From contig DASRJO010000021.1 in the NCBI GenBank assembly GCA_035649435.1, positions 1 through 30,162 of the forward strand: a stretch of DNA of 30,162 bases, written 5' to 3'. Position 1 is the first letter of the stretch; every line of letters starts with the position of its first letter. A model generated the notes under the pieces. The model was not told the DNA's origin. It saw nothing but the letters and a program-made list of their open reading frames with translations, and searched no databases. The stretch is from DASRJW01 sp035649435. GTDB taxonomy: Bacteria > Krumholzibacteriota > Krumholzibacteriia > G020349025. This document shows positions 16,362 to 23,459 of the stretch, piece by piece. Made by a program: the position numbers and the translations under genes.

Positions 16362-17192
16362 ATGTTCGTGCGCTGTCCGGGATGTCAAGCCGCCTACCGC
16401 TTGGAAGCGGAACAGATTCCGGCCGCCGGATTGCGCGTGCGCTGCCCAGGATGCGGCAACGTCTTTCGCGTGCGTGGAGTGGAATCGGTGCCCGCCGTGA
16501 CGCGCGCCACACCGGTGCTCGGAATCGAGCGACCCGAGTTCACACGACCTGAGCTCACGCGACCCGACACGCGACCCGAGCTCACGCGACCCGCGACATC
16601 CAGTGCCTCGCCGCAATCGGGATCCTCGGCGCAGCCGTCACAGGATTCCGCTACGCCGCTGGATCTGGAGCGCGACAACCGTCTGCCGCCGCGCGCGCCC
16701 CCGCCCCGCCCCTTGCCGACGCAGAAGGTGACGCCGCGTCCGATGTCCGGCGGTCTCGGAACACCGCCAGCGACACCGCCGGCGCGCCGGCCGCAGTGGC
16801 AAGGCGAGCGCACGCTCGAGCTCGGAAACACCGGCACCGCGTCCGCACCGCCTCGGCTCGAGACCGCGCCGTTCAAGCCCGGCATGGCACCCATCCTCCC
16901 CGCGCCGCGTCCGCGCTCGGGGTCGGAGATCCCGCGGCCAACGGCGTCGGCCGCCGCGCACGAACGCGCCCGCCGCCTGGCGCGCGCGCTGGTGTCCGAC
17001 ATTCTGGTCTACAACCAGTCGCAGCGCGACCGTGCGTTGCAGCAAGGCAATCTGTCGAGTGCGCTCGGTGGCGAGGTCAACAAAGCGTGGGATATGTACA
17101 AGGCCAAGGTCGATGCGGACGTGCTGCGTTCCACCAGCTACTTCAAGGATGCCCTCAACGAGATTCTCGCCGATGGCCAGATCGTGTTCTGA
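16362..17192 (+). CDS. MJ0042-type zinc-ribbon protein with Pro-rich linker and helical C-terminal domain
   Basis: This is a 276-aa protein of unknown function. The N-terminal zinc ribbon has two CxxC knuckles, C5/C8 and C28/C31 (RCPGCQAAYRLE, then RVRCPGCGNVFRV), as in the MJ0042 family. A long Pro/Thr/Arg-rich, probably disordered linker (about 40-195) contains tandem RPELT-like repeats. The last 75 residues are predicted helical (ARRLARALVSDILVYNQSQ, then a WDMYKAKV segment), a conserved-looking domain I cannot name. No membrane segment is seen. ATG 16362 is preceded by GGAGG at 16349-16353 with eight-base spacing. Zinc-ribbon proteins of this type occur in many diderm bacteria, and one (GltJ/AgmX) works with MglA in Myxococcus. 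Confidence 0.82.
   Translation: MFVRCPGCQAAYRLEAEQIPAAGLRVRCPGCGNVFRVRGVESVPAVTRATPVLGIERPEFTRPELTRPDTRPELTRPATSSASPQSGSSAQPSQDSATPLDLERDNRLPPRAPPPRPLPTQKVTPRPMSGGLGTPPATPPARRPQWQGERTLELGNTGTASAPPRLETAPFKPGMAPILPAPRPRSGSEIPRPTASAAAHERARRLARALVSDILVYNQSQRDRALQQGNLSSALGGEVNKAWDMYKAKVDADVLRSTSYFKDALNEILADGQIVF
16529..16595 (+). repeat. 15-bp tandem coding repeat (RPELT units)
   Basis: Units beginning GACC are spaced 15, 15, 12 and 15 bases apart (starts at 16529, 16544, 16559, 16571, 16586), with consensus GACCCGAGCTCACGC. They encode RPEFT, RPELT, RPDT and RPELT in the linker of the zinc-ribbon protein. The in-frame unit loss of three bases fits slippage expansion of a disordered linker. Confidence 0.75.
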
Positions 17193-17239
17193 ATCAATCG
17201 CAGTGCAGGTGGGGCTCGGTGTCGAACGTTTGCGGGCGT

Positions 17240-17257
17240 GCGCCGGCTGCCCGGCGC
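17240..17257. terminator. GC-rich hairpin between convergent genes
   Basis: Arms GCGCCGG (17240-17246) and CCGGCGC (17251-17257) form a perfect 7-bp stem with loop CTGC. The hairpin lies between the stop of the zinc-ribbon gene and the stop of the minus-strand gene, where a bidirectional terminator would be expected. No T-run is present on either side, so it is only a candidate. Confidence 0.4.
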
Positions 17258-17263
17258 TCGAGC

Positions 17264-17704
17264 TCAGTCATCCACCCATTTCTGGCTGGCGATTTCGCCC
17301 AGGATGGAGTCGATCTGCCCGCGGATCCGCGCATTCTGATCGGGCTCGAACAGCACCTTCTTGACGCGGCCGTAGGAATCCTTCTTGAGATAGCGCAGGG
17401 ATTTCAGGTGGTCCATTGGCACCAGGATGTCCTTGCAGACCTTGACTTCGATGGGCTTGGCATCCTGGTCGACGGTGGGATTGTTGTCGGGGTGCATGCC
17501 GAGACCCCATCCATGCACGACCATGCTGCAAATGAGGGCGCGCAGCGTGTTCTGTCCCTGCACGGTGTCGAGGTCGAGGCTGCCGTGCACTTTGTCGATG
17601 ACGCCATCGATGACCGGTGTCAGCTTGTCCGTGACCTGTGAACCGACCTGGATGCCGAGCAACCGGCCGAACATTTCGTTCAGAATCTTGGGCGTCGTGG
17701 ACAT
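17264..17704 (-). CDS. hypothetical protein, unrecognised family
   Basis: This is the only gene on the minus strand and I do not recognise it. It encodes 146 aa beginning MSTTPKILNEMFGRLLGIQ. It is mixed alpha/beta in character with no signal peptide and no clear membrane helix. A hydrophobic central stretch (LRALICSMVVHGWGLGM) and a lysine-rich C-terminal half (VKVCKDILVPMDHLKSLRYL) stand out. The start at 17704 is chosen because GGAGG lies five bases upstream and the longer frame would begin inside the -10 box. A promoter with near-consensus spacing (17776-17804) precedes it. The residue composition is balanced and not the Arg/Pro/Ala-rich pattern of antisense shadow frames, which supports a real gene. 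Confidence 0.75.
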   Translation of the reverse strand: MSTTPKILNEMFGRLLGIQVGSQVTDKLTPVIDGVIDKVHGSLDLDTVQGQNTLRALICSMVVHGWGLGMHPDNNPTVDQDAKPIEVKVCKDILVPMDHLKSLRYLKKDSYGRVKKVLFEPDQNARIRGQIDSILGEIASQKWVDD

Positions 17705-17775
17705 GGGTGCCTCCGGCAAGCGCTGTTCCGCGTCGTCCGTGCCGTGATCGCGACTCTCGACTTCGGGGGCAAGCA

Positions 17776-17804
17776 AGTCTAGCCCTGGGTTCTGGTGGCG
17801 TCAA
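17776..17804 (-). promoter_or_regulatory. sigma70-type promoter of the minus-strand hypothetical gene
   Basis: Read on the minus strand, TTGACG (17804-17799) and TAGACT (17781-17776) are separated by exactly 17 bases. This predicts a leader of about 65 nt before ATG 17704. It is one of the two best promoter matches in the window. Confidence 0.72.
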
Positions 17805-18238
17805 CTTGCTCGCCCGGTGCGCGATCGCAACCGCGCTCCGAATCGGTGGCCGCCATCGACATGGCGCTCGGAAGCACCAAACAAGAGCGATGCCACATCG
17901 GTTGCGCGCACCGCATCCGCGCCCCATGCAGGCGCAAGCGATCCGGGAGCAGACGATCGGGGTCTCGGCCGGCGCCGATTCCAGATGCTCCAGAGGCCCG
18001 TCCGTCGCAGGTCCGGAGCGTCGCCGCGCAAACAACCCTGGAGATGGAGCGCCTCGGTGCGGAATTCACCACTTTCCGTGCGCCGGCGGTGCGCGAGGGC
18101 CGAAGGAACTGCGGCGCGCCGCGCGGCGGCGCATGCGGCCCCGACGCGGTGCATCGATCCGACTCACGGACTCGGAACGGGGATTGCTGACGCCACGCCG
18201 TAAGGGCTCGAACCGATCCAGGACTGCGGAGCGGCTGT
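17805..18238. other. 434-bp stretch without a convincing gene
   Basis: The stretch lies between the minus-strand promoter and the mglA-like gene. Open frames exist on both strands, but they have shadow-like composition, no ribosome binding site and no recognisable domain. A perfect GC stem with arms GCGCCGC and GCGGCGC sits at 18116-18132. It should hold the promoter of the GTPase gene, but I could not identify a good -35/-10 pair. A decayed gene is possible. Confidence 0.5.
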
Positions 18239-19258
18239 ATGGTGCTCATCAATCACGCGGGGCGTGAAATCAACGCCAAGATCGTGTACTACGGCCCTGG
18301 CCTGTCCGGAAAGACCACCAACATCGAGTGCATCTACGCCAGCGTGCCGGGAGATTCGCGCGGCAAGATGGTGTCGATGAAGACGCGTCAGGACCGGACG
18401 CTGTTCTTCGACTTCCTGCCGCTCGAGCTCGGCGAGATCCATGGCTTTCGCACCCGCTTCCTGCTCTACACGGTTCCCGGTCAGGTGTTCTACAACGCCA
18501 CGCGCAAGCTGGTGCTCAAGGGCGCCGATGCCGTGGTGTTCGTGGCCGATTCGACGCACGGGAAGCTGGAGGAGAGCCTGACGTCGCTGCGCAATCTCGA
18601 AGAGAACATGCGCGAGAACAACTTGAGCCTCGATTCGTTGCCCTGGGTCATCCAGTACAACAAGCGCGATTTGCCCCAGGTGCACAGCATCGAGGAGATG
18701 CAGCAGGTGCTCAACCCGCGCGGGGTGCCATACTTCGAAGCGGCGGCGGCGACGGGGCGCGGGGTATACGAGACCTTGCACGCGGTGTCGCGCTTGCTCT
18801 TCATGCGCTTGCGCAGCGAGTTCGGCAAGCATTCCGGCAACTCCCGCGACACGGGTGGCACGCAGCCCGGCGGAGCGCTGGCGGCGCCGCCAGTCTCGAC
18901 CCAGATGGCTTGGGCGCCCTCGGCACCCGCTCCCGCACCGGCGGGTCCGACCAGCCAGAGCACTTTGATGTCTCTCGGCGCATCACCCTCGCTGCGGTAC
19001 GAGAGCGAGCCACGCCACGATGCGCCCGTGGACTTCGGCCGCACCATCGAATTGCCGCGCGCACCCGAACCGCAGGCCAGAATTCCAGAATCGCAGGGTT
19101 TCATCCGCGATCCATTGCGCCGACGCGAGGCGCAGGGCGACGCACGGCCACCCGATGCCGGCCAGACAGTGGTGCGAGTGCCCGTGGTCATCCGGCGCAA
19201 CGAGGTCAAGCCGGGGGCGACGATTCAGATCGTGCTCGACGTGCGGTTCGAACCCTGA
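18239..19258 (+). CDS. MglA-like Ras-family GTPase with long C-terminal extension
   Basis: Residues 1-195 closely match MglA of Myxococcus, the small GTPase that sets the leading pole and drives gliding and type IV pili. Visible motifs are REINAKIVYYGPGLSGKTTN (P-loop, residues 9-28), DRTLFFDFLPLELGEI, the MglA-type TVPGQ in place of DTAGQ (78-82) and NKRDLP (141-146). Typical MglA ends near residue 195. This protein has 339 residues, with a Pro/Ala/Ser-rich linker (about 200-310) and a C-terminal beta-rich segment (VVRVPVVIRRNEVK, then TIQIVLDVRFEP). ATG 18239 has only GCGGAGCGG as a weak ribosome binding site. No MglB (roadblock GAP) gene is in the window. GTPase identity is firm; a motility role is inferred. 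Confidence 0.92.
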   Translation: MVLINHAGREINAKIVYYGPGLSGKTTNIECIYASVPGDSRGKMVSMKTRQDRTLFFDFLPLELGEIHGFRTRFLLYTVPGQVFYNATRKLVLKGADAVVFVADSTHGKLEESLTSLRNLEENMRENNLSLDSLPWVIQYNKRDLPQVHSIEEMQQVLNPRGVPYFEAAAATGRGVYETLHAVSRLLFMRLRSEFGKHSGNSRDTGGTQPGGALAAPPVSTQMAWAPSAPAPAPAGPTSQSTLMSLGASPSLRYESEPRHDAPVDFGRTIELPRAPEPQARIPESQGFIRDPLRRREAQGDARPPDAGQTVVRVPVVIRRNEVKPGATIQIVLDVRFEP

Positions 19259-19302
19259 GGGTGATCGTCGCAAGACCGCTCTCAGACGACCCACGCCATT
19301 TG

Positions 19303-19331
19303 TTGACACCTTCTCGAGCCGATACTAAGGT
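19303..19331 (+). promoter_or_regulatory. sigma70-type promoter of the response regulator gene
   Basis: A consensus -35 TTGACA (19303-19308) and a -10-like TAAGGT (19326-19331) are separated by 17 bases. The start of transcription would lie near 19338, giving a leader of about 16 nt that carries AAGGAG (19343-19348). The response regulator therefore seems to be transcribed independently of the GTPase gene. Confidence 0.78.
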
Positions 19332-19353
19332 CGCAAACAGACAAGGAGCCGCC

Positions 19354-19719
19354 ATGCCCAAGATCCTGGTGGTGGACGACGAGGTCAATGTCCGCAGGTT
19401 GTACGAAAAAGACCTGCAGGACGACGGGCACGAGGTGGTCACGGCGGGGAACGGAGCCGAGGCTCTGCGAGTCATCGCGTCTCAGGCACCGGAGCTGGTC
19501 ATCCTGGACATCAAGTTGGGAGCGGAGAACGGGCTCGACTTGTTGCGGCGGATGAAGGAGCTCCAGCCCAGCATCGCGGTGATCCTGAACTCGGGTTATT
19601 CGACGTATCGGGACGATTTCTCGTCCTGGCTCGCGGACGCGTACCTCGTGAAGTCCAGCAACACCTCGGAGCTCTCCGCGACCGTGCGCGAAGTACTCGA
19701 CGCCAGGGCGGTCCGTTAA
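19354..19719 (+). CDS. single-domain (CheY-like) response regulator
   Basis: This is a stand-alone receiver domain of 121 aa with no output domain. The acidic pocket is D8/D9, the phospho-acceptor is D52 (LVILDIKLG), the switch Ser is in the ILNSGYS segment, and the conserved Lys is in YLVKSSNTSEL. Such proteins act by protein-protein contact, as in chemotaxis or polarity circuits, or as phosphorelay intermediates. ATG 19354 is preceded by AAGGAG at five-base spacing and by its own promoter. No histidine kinase gene is in the window, so it is an orphan here. It lies between the MglA-like GTPase and a TPR protein. Confidence 0.93.
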   Translation: MPKILVVDDEVNVRRLYEKDLQDDGHEVVTAGNGAEALRVIASQAPELVILDIKLGAENGLDLLRRMKELQPSIAVILNSGYSTYRDDFSSWLADAYLVKSSNTSELSATVREVLDARAVR

Positions 19720-19748
19720 CTGCTGCGGCTCCCGAGTGGGTGATGGGG

Positions 19749-19768
19749 GCGTGTCGGTCCCGACACGC
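19749..19768. terminator. perfect 8-bp hairpin after the response regulator
   Basis: Arms GCGTGTCG (19749-19756) and CGACACGC (19761-19768) enclose loop GTCC, 30 nt after the response regulator stop. The hairpin is flanked by a direct repeat GGGGGCGTG (19745-19753 and 19774-19782). No T-run follows. It may be a terminator, or a structure near the start of the TPR gene that limits translation. Confidence 0.45.
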
Positions 19769-19784
19769 AGGGCGGGGGCGTGCC

Positions 19785-20954
19785 GTGGCTGGGGTCTTGT
19801 CGAATCACTTGAATCGCCTCACTCAACTCTTTGATTCTGAACCCAATCTGAGCTTGATGCGACTCCGCCGCCAGGCGCGGCGCGATGCCGCCGACGTCTC
19901 GGCCCTCGCCGCACTATGCCGCGCTCTGCACGCGCAGGGGCAGCACGCCGAAGCCGAGCAGCGCTTGCGCGACTTCCTCGAGCAGAGCGGCGATTCGCAC
20001 CTCGAGCCCTTGGGCCAGCTGGCACTCGACCTCGGTGCCGACGTGGTGGCGGAGCAGTGTTTCTCGCGCTGGGCAGCGCAGCACCCGGGGACTGCCGCGC
20101 CCATCGGTTGGCTCGGGATCGTCTATGCGCAGCGGGGCGATGCAGCGGCAGCGGAGCGCGAGCTGATTCGCGCCACCGAGATCGAGCCCGAGCTGGCGGA
20201 GCCCTGGTACCGCTTGGGCAGCTTCCTGTTGCGCAAGCGGGAGCTCGCACTGGCGGAGCGACACCTGCGCCGCGCGCTCGAGATCGACCCGCTGATGGCT
20301 CGCGCGCACACCAACTTGGGATACCTGCTCGACCTGCGTGGCGAGCGCACTGCGGCACTGCGCGAGTTCCAGAAGGCAGTGCAGTTGTCACCGCACGATC
20401 CGGAAGGGCACTTCAACCTCGGTGCGTTGCATGCCGAGGCGCGGCGATACGACCTGGCGATCGAACAATTCGTCGAGGGGGTGGCGCTCGCGCCCGATCG
20501 CGTCGAGGGGCACTACAACTTGGGCGCGGCCTACTTCGAGTTGCGGCGCTACGAAGAAGCCATCCGGGCCTTTCGCCGCGCCTTGCGCCTGCAACCGGCG
20601 CACGAGGAGGCGCGCTACTACCTCGGTCTGTGCTACGTGCGCAAGGGTGCGTACGATCGCGCTTTGATGCATTTCGAGCCGGCGCATCGCCAAGCGCCGA
20701 CGGTCTCGGTGCGCCTACTGTTCGCGATGGCGCAGTGCTACAACGGCCTCGAGATGCCACGGCAAGCAGTGCGGCTGCTGCAGCAGCTCGTCGACCTGGT
20801 CCCCGATCACGCCAGGGCGTACCATCTGCTCGGCATCTGCTACGACAAGCTCGGCGAGCGCGAGCGTGCCGGTGATGCCTATCGTCGCAGCGACTTGCAC
20901 CTGACCTTGGCCCGCGGTCGCCGCGCTGCCGGACGGGTGGAAGGCCGGCCCTGA
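19785..20954 (+). CDS. multi-TPR protein
   Basis: This protein of about 389 aa consists almost wholly of tetratricopeptide repeats, roughly nine. Clear examples are PEGHFNLGALHAEARRYDLA, VEGHYNLGAAYFELRRYEEA and EEARYYLGLCYVRKGAYDRA, each followed by an AI..F..AL..P helix. There is no signal peptide or membrane segment, so it is likely a cytoplasmic scaffold. GTG 19785 is proposed because the longer frame from 19740 would run through the hairpin and has an Arg/Gly-rich, non-TPR start. A GGGCGGGGG stretch upstream is the only ribosome-binding candidate. Its partners are unknown; it is 17 nt from trpA and probably cotranscribed with it. Confidence 0.85.
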   Translation: MAGVLSNHLNRLTQLFDSEPNLSLMRLRRQARRDAADVSALAALCRALHAQGQHAEAEQRLRDFLEQSGDSHLEPLGQLALDLGADVVAEQCFSRWAAQHPGTAAPIGWLGIVYAQRGDAAAAERELIRATEIEPELAEPWYRLGSFLLRKRELALAERHLRRALEIDPLMARAHTNLGYLLDLRGERTAALREFQKAVQLSPHDPEGHFNLGALHAEARRYDLAIEQFVEGVALAPDRVEGHYNLGAAYFELRRYEEAIRAFRRALRLQPAHEEARYYLGLCYVRKGAYDRALMHFEPAHRQAPTVSVRLLFAMAQCYNGLEMPRQAVRLLQQLVDLVPDHARAYHLLGICYDKLGERERAGDAYRRSDLHLTLARGRRAAGRVEGRP

Positions 20955-20971
20955 CCCAAGGGGCCTTTCCC

Positions 20972-21817
20972 GTGGAGGCCATCTTGGATCTCGCCCTGGC
21001 CGATCACATGCACGCTCTGCGCCGCTCGGGGCGCAAAGCGTTCATCCCATTTCTCACTGCGGGCTACCCGGATCGCGACGCATTTCGCGCCGTGCTCGCG
21101 GCCGTGGGTGACGTCGACTGTCTCGAGATCGGCCTGCCGTTCAGCGACCCGGTCGCCGACGGTCCGAGCATTTGCCATGCGAGCGACGTGGCGCTCGCGG
21201 CTGGCATGCGTCCCGACGTCCTGTTCGACACCTTGCACACTTTGCCCGACCTGCCGCCAATCGTGCTCATGACGTATCTCAACCCCGTGCTGGCTTATGG
21301 GCCCGACGCTTTCTTCGCGCGGGCCGCGGCAGCCGGCGTGCGCGGCGTGATCCTCACCGACTTGCCGCCCGAAGATGGCGCGGATCTCTTCGCCGCCGCA
21401 GCGGCACACGGCATCGCCTCCGTGCTGCTGGTGGCGCCGACGACCGGAGATGCGCGCATGCGCGACATCGCCGCGCGCGCCACCGGCTTTCTCTATGCCG
21501 TGGCCGTGACCGGCACCACGGGCGCACGCGGCGCGATTGCCGCCGAAACCGTGGACACGGTGCGCCGCCTGCGTGCTGTGACGGACAACCCCGTCGTCGT
21601 CGGCTTCGGCGTGTCGACGCCGGAGCAAGTGCGGGGCGTGTGCGGCTTCGCCGATGGCGTCGTCGTCGGCAGCGCGCTGGTGGATTTCATTCGCGCCCGC
21701 TGCACGACGCCGCACTGGGTCGCCGAGTTCGCGCACTGCGTACATGCACTCGCTGCGGCAGCACACGCGGACCTGCCCCTGCACTCGGCGGCGGAAGCAC
21801 CGGACTCGGGCGGTTGA
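20972..21817 (+). CDS. trpA: tryptophan synthase alpha subunit
   Basis: TrpA cleaves indole-3-glycerol phosphate to indole, which is channelled to TrpB. The 281-aa TIM barrel has normal length. AFIPFLTAGYPDRD lies at about residues 23-36. The catalytic pair is E52 (CLEIGLPFSDP) and D63 (VADGPSI), equivalent to E49 and D60 of the E. coli enzyme. The phosphate-binding region VTGTTGAR and VVGFGVSTPEQV follow. The start used is GTG 20972 with AAGGGG about ten bases upstream; ATG 21008 is an alternative. No trpB, trpF, trpC or other trp gene lies in the window, so trpA sits apart from its usual operon partners. The flanking genes are unrelated to tryptophan. Confidence 0.96.
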   Translation: MEAILDLALADHMHALRRSGRKAFIPFLTAGYPDRDAFRAVLAAVGDVDCLEIGLPFSDPVADGPSICHASDVALAAGMRPDVLFDTLHTLPDLPPIVLMTYLNPVLAYGPDAFFARAAAAGVRGVILTDLPPEDGADLFAAAAAHGIASVLLVAPTTGDARMRDIAARATGFLYAVAVTGTTGARGAIAAETVDTVRRLRAVTDNPVVVGFGVSTPEQVRGVCGFADGVVVGSALVDFIRARCTTPHWVAEFAHCVHALAAAAHADLPLHSAAEAPDSGG

Positions 21818-21859
21818 GGGCGCGGCGGCGCCTGGCCCAGGCCATGCACGTCCCGCCTC

Positions 21860-23446
21860 ATGGAGTCCACACCCGAGCAACGCCCTGGCCCGCATTCTCC
21901 CGCCGCAAGTCGCCGGTCGCTCCGCTCCGCGCGGCGAGCGTGGTTCGTCTTCTGCGCGCTCGCGTCCTTGGCGCCGATTTCGGCGCGGGCGCAAGTCGAG
22001 GCGCTCCCTCCCGGTCACTGGGCCTACGCGGAGCTCGAGCACTTCGAGAATCGCGGTCTGATTGTCATGCATGGAATGCGCCCGTATGCACGTCGCGATG
22101 TCACGGCGTGGGTGGCGCTTTTGCAGTCGGCCGGAGATGCGAACCTGCTCACGCGTGTGGAAATGACGCGTCTCGCGCGTTTGGAAGACGAGTTCATCCA
22201 CGGTGAGAACCTGGAACAGTCGGAAATGCGCTTCGATCCGCCGCTCTTCCGCTTGCACGAAGGGGAATGGAATTTCGGCCTCGATGTCGAAGCGATCACC
22301 GGCGGCGCCGGCAACTTCGGCAGCGACACGCAATCGGACGGCACCGCGTGGGGGCGGGCGCGCTTCGACGCCGTGCTGCGTCATTCGAACTGGGCGGCCT
22401 ACGACACGCGCTACGATGTGCTCCTGGCGGAGGAGGAAGGCGCGCGGCAGGACGAGAACGAGGTGACGTCGCGTGAGCGCAACTGGCGCGGCCTCACGTC
22501 GCAGGACGAGCGCGCCTACGTGGCGCTCGCAGGCGATCATCTGCGCGTCGTTGTCGGACGCGAGTACGCGGCGTGGGGATTGTCGCCGGACGACCCACTC
22601 TTGGTCTCGTACTCCGGGCGTTCGCTCGATGCGGTGCAGGCGCAGCTCGTTCTCGGCCGGTTGCGTCTGGCGAGCAGCGCCGGCTGGCTCGCGATCGAAT
22701 CCGAGCGCAACTATGCCGCGCACCGGCTCGAGGTCGACTGCGGCCCGGTGCGATTCGGCGTGCAGGAAGCGGCCATCTACACCAGCCCGCACTTGGAGCC
22801 GGCGTACCTGTTCCCGCTGTCGTTCTACTATGGCAACCAGTTCAACGAACGCGGCGACGACAACACCGCCCTCGGGATCGATGCCAAATGGTCGTCCCCG
22901 TGGGGGGTGTTCGATGGCGAACTCCTCGTCGATGATTTCATCTATGACGGCGATCCGGCGCCGAACCGGCTGGGGGTGCGGGCAGGCTGGCGTCGCGGTC
23001 TGTCCGTGGGTGGCGCCGACCTCGACGTGCAGCTCGGGTACCTGGCGCTCGGGCGTTGGGTGTACATCCATCGCGAGACGCTGACGAATTTCGTCGCCGG
23101 CTCGGGGGATCCGGCGCTGGATCCGTATCTGGGCCACGCCCTCGGTCCCGATGCCGATCGCTGGCAATTGGCCCTCGGGATCGTGCCGAGCGTGCGCTGG
23201 CAGTTCGCCCTGCGACTGCAACAGACGCGACGCGGTGCCGGCAACCGTGACTTGAGCCCCTGGGTGCCGGGCCAACCCTACGAATTCTCCTTCCCGAGCG
23301 CTCCGGTGTGGACGGAGCAGAGCGCGGCGCTGAACACGCACGTGTGGCTATCGCGCCGGGTCGCGATCGCCGCGACGGCGGAATGGGCGACAGGAACCCC
23401 CGCGAGCGCGCGGCGGGTGGCGGCGGAGATTCGCTTCGATCTGTGA
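21860..23446 (+). CDS. Wzi-like (capsule assembly family) outer-membrane beta-barrel protein
   Basis: This 528-aa protein is predicted to be exported. A long basic N-terminus (SRRSLRSARR) leads to a hydrophobic segment (AWFVFCALASLAPISARA) with an ARA-Q cleavage site at about residue 45. HWAYAELEHFENRGLI follows, resembling an S-layer homology-like helix pair often found before Wzi barrels. The rest alternates polar and hydrophobic residues and ends in FDL, as an outer-membrane barrel does. The YYGNQFNERGDDNTALGID segment and ELLVDDF are typical of Wzi-family proteins. Wzi attaches capsule to the cell surface; here the exact substrate is unknown and no capsule genes are nearby. ATG 21860 lacks a clear ribosome binding site. 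Confidence 0.8.
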   Translation: MESTPEQRPGPHSPAASRRSLRSARRAWFVFCALASLAPISARAQVEALPPGHWAYAELEHFENRGLIVMHGMRPYARRDVTAWVALLQSAGDANLLTRVEMTRLARLEDEFIHGENLEQSEMRFDPPLFRLHEGEWNFGLDVEAITGGAGNFGSDTQSDGTAWGRARFDAVLRHSNWAAYDTRYDVLLAEEEGARQDENEVTSRERNWRGLTSQDERAYVALAGDHLRVVVGREYAAWGLSPDDPLLVSYSGRSLDAVQAQLVLGRLRLASSAGWLAIESERNYAAHRLEVDCGPVRFGVQEAAIYTSPHLEPAYLFPLSFYYGNQFNERGDDNTALGIDAKWSSPWGVFDGELLVDDFIYDGDPAPNRLGVRAGWRRGLSVGGADLDVQLGYLALGRWVYIHRETLTNFVAGSGDPALDPYLGHALGPDADRWQLALGIVPSVRWQFALRLQQTRRGAGNRDLSPWVPGQPYEFSFPSAPVWTEQSAALNTHVWLSRRVAIAATAEWATGTPASARRVAAEIRFDL

Positions 23447-23459
23447 GGAAAAGCGTGCG

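Noticed and set aside
18116..18132. GC-only hairpin upstream of the MglA-like gene as a terminator or regulator
   Set aside because: Arms made only of GCG/GCC triplets are expected by chance in such GC-rich sequence, and no T-run or start site is linked to it.
17638..18267. A 209-codon plus-strand open frame across the 17.7-18.2 kb gap
   Set aside because: It runs through the minus-strand gene and its promoter, is Arg/Pro/Gly-rich, lacks a ribosome binding site and shows no domain.
21830..21842. Palindrome GCCTGGCCCAGGC between trpA and the Wzi-like gene
   Set aside because: It is short with a one-base centre, so it cannot form a stable hairpin without losing pairs; chance is likely.
20879..23341. 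An 820-codon open frame on the minus strand opposite trpA and the Wzi-like gene
   Set aside because: It is antisense to clear genes, has His/Arg/Ala-rich low-complexity composition and no domain. Such frames arise from the high GC third-position bias.
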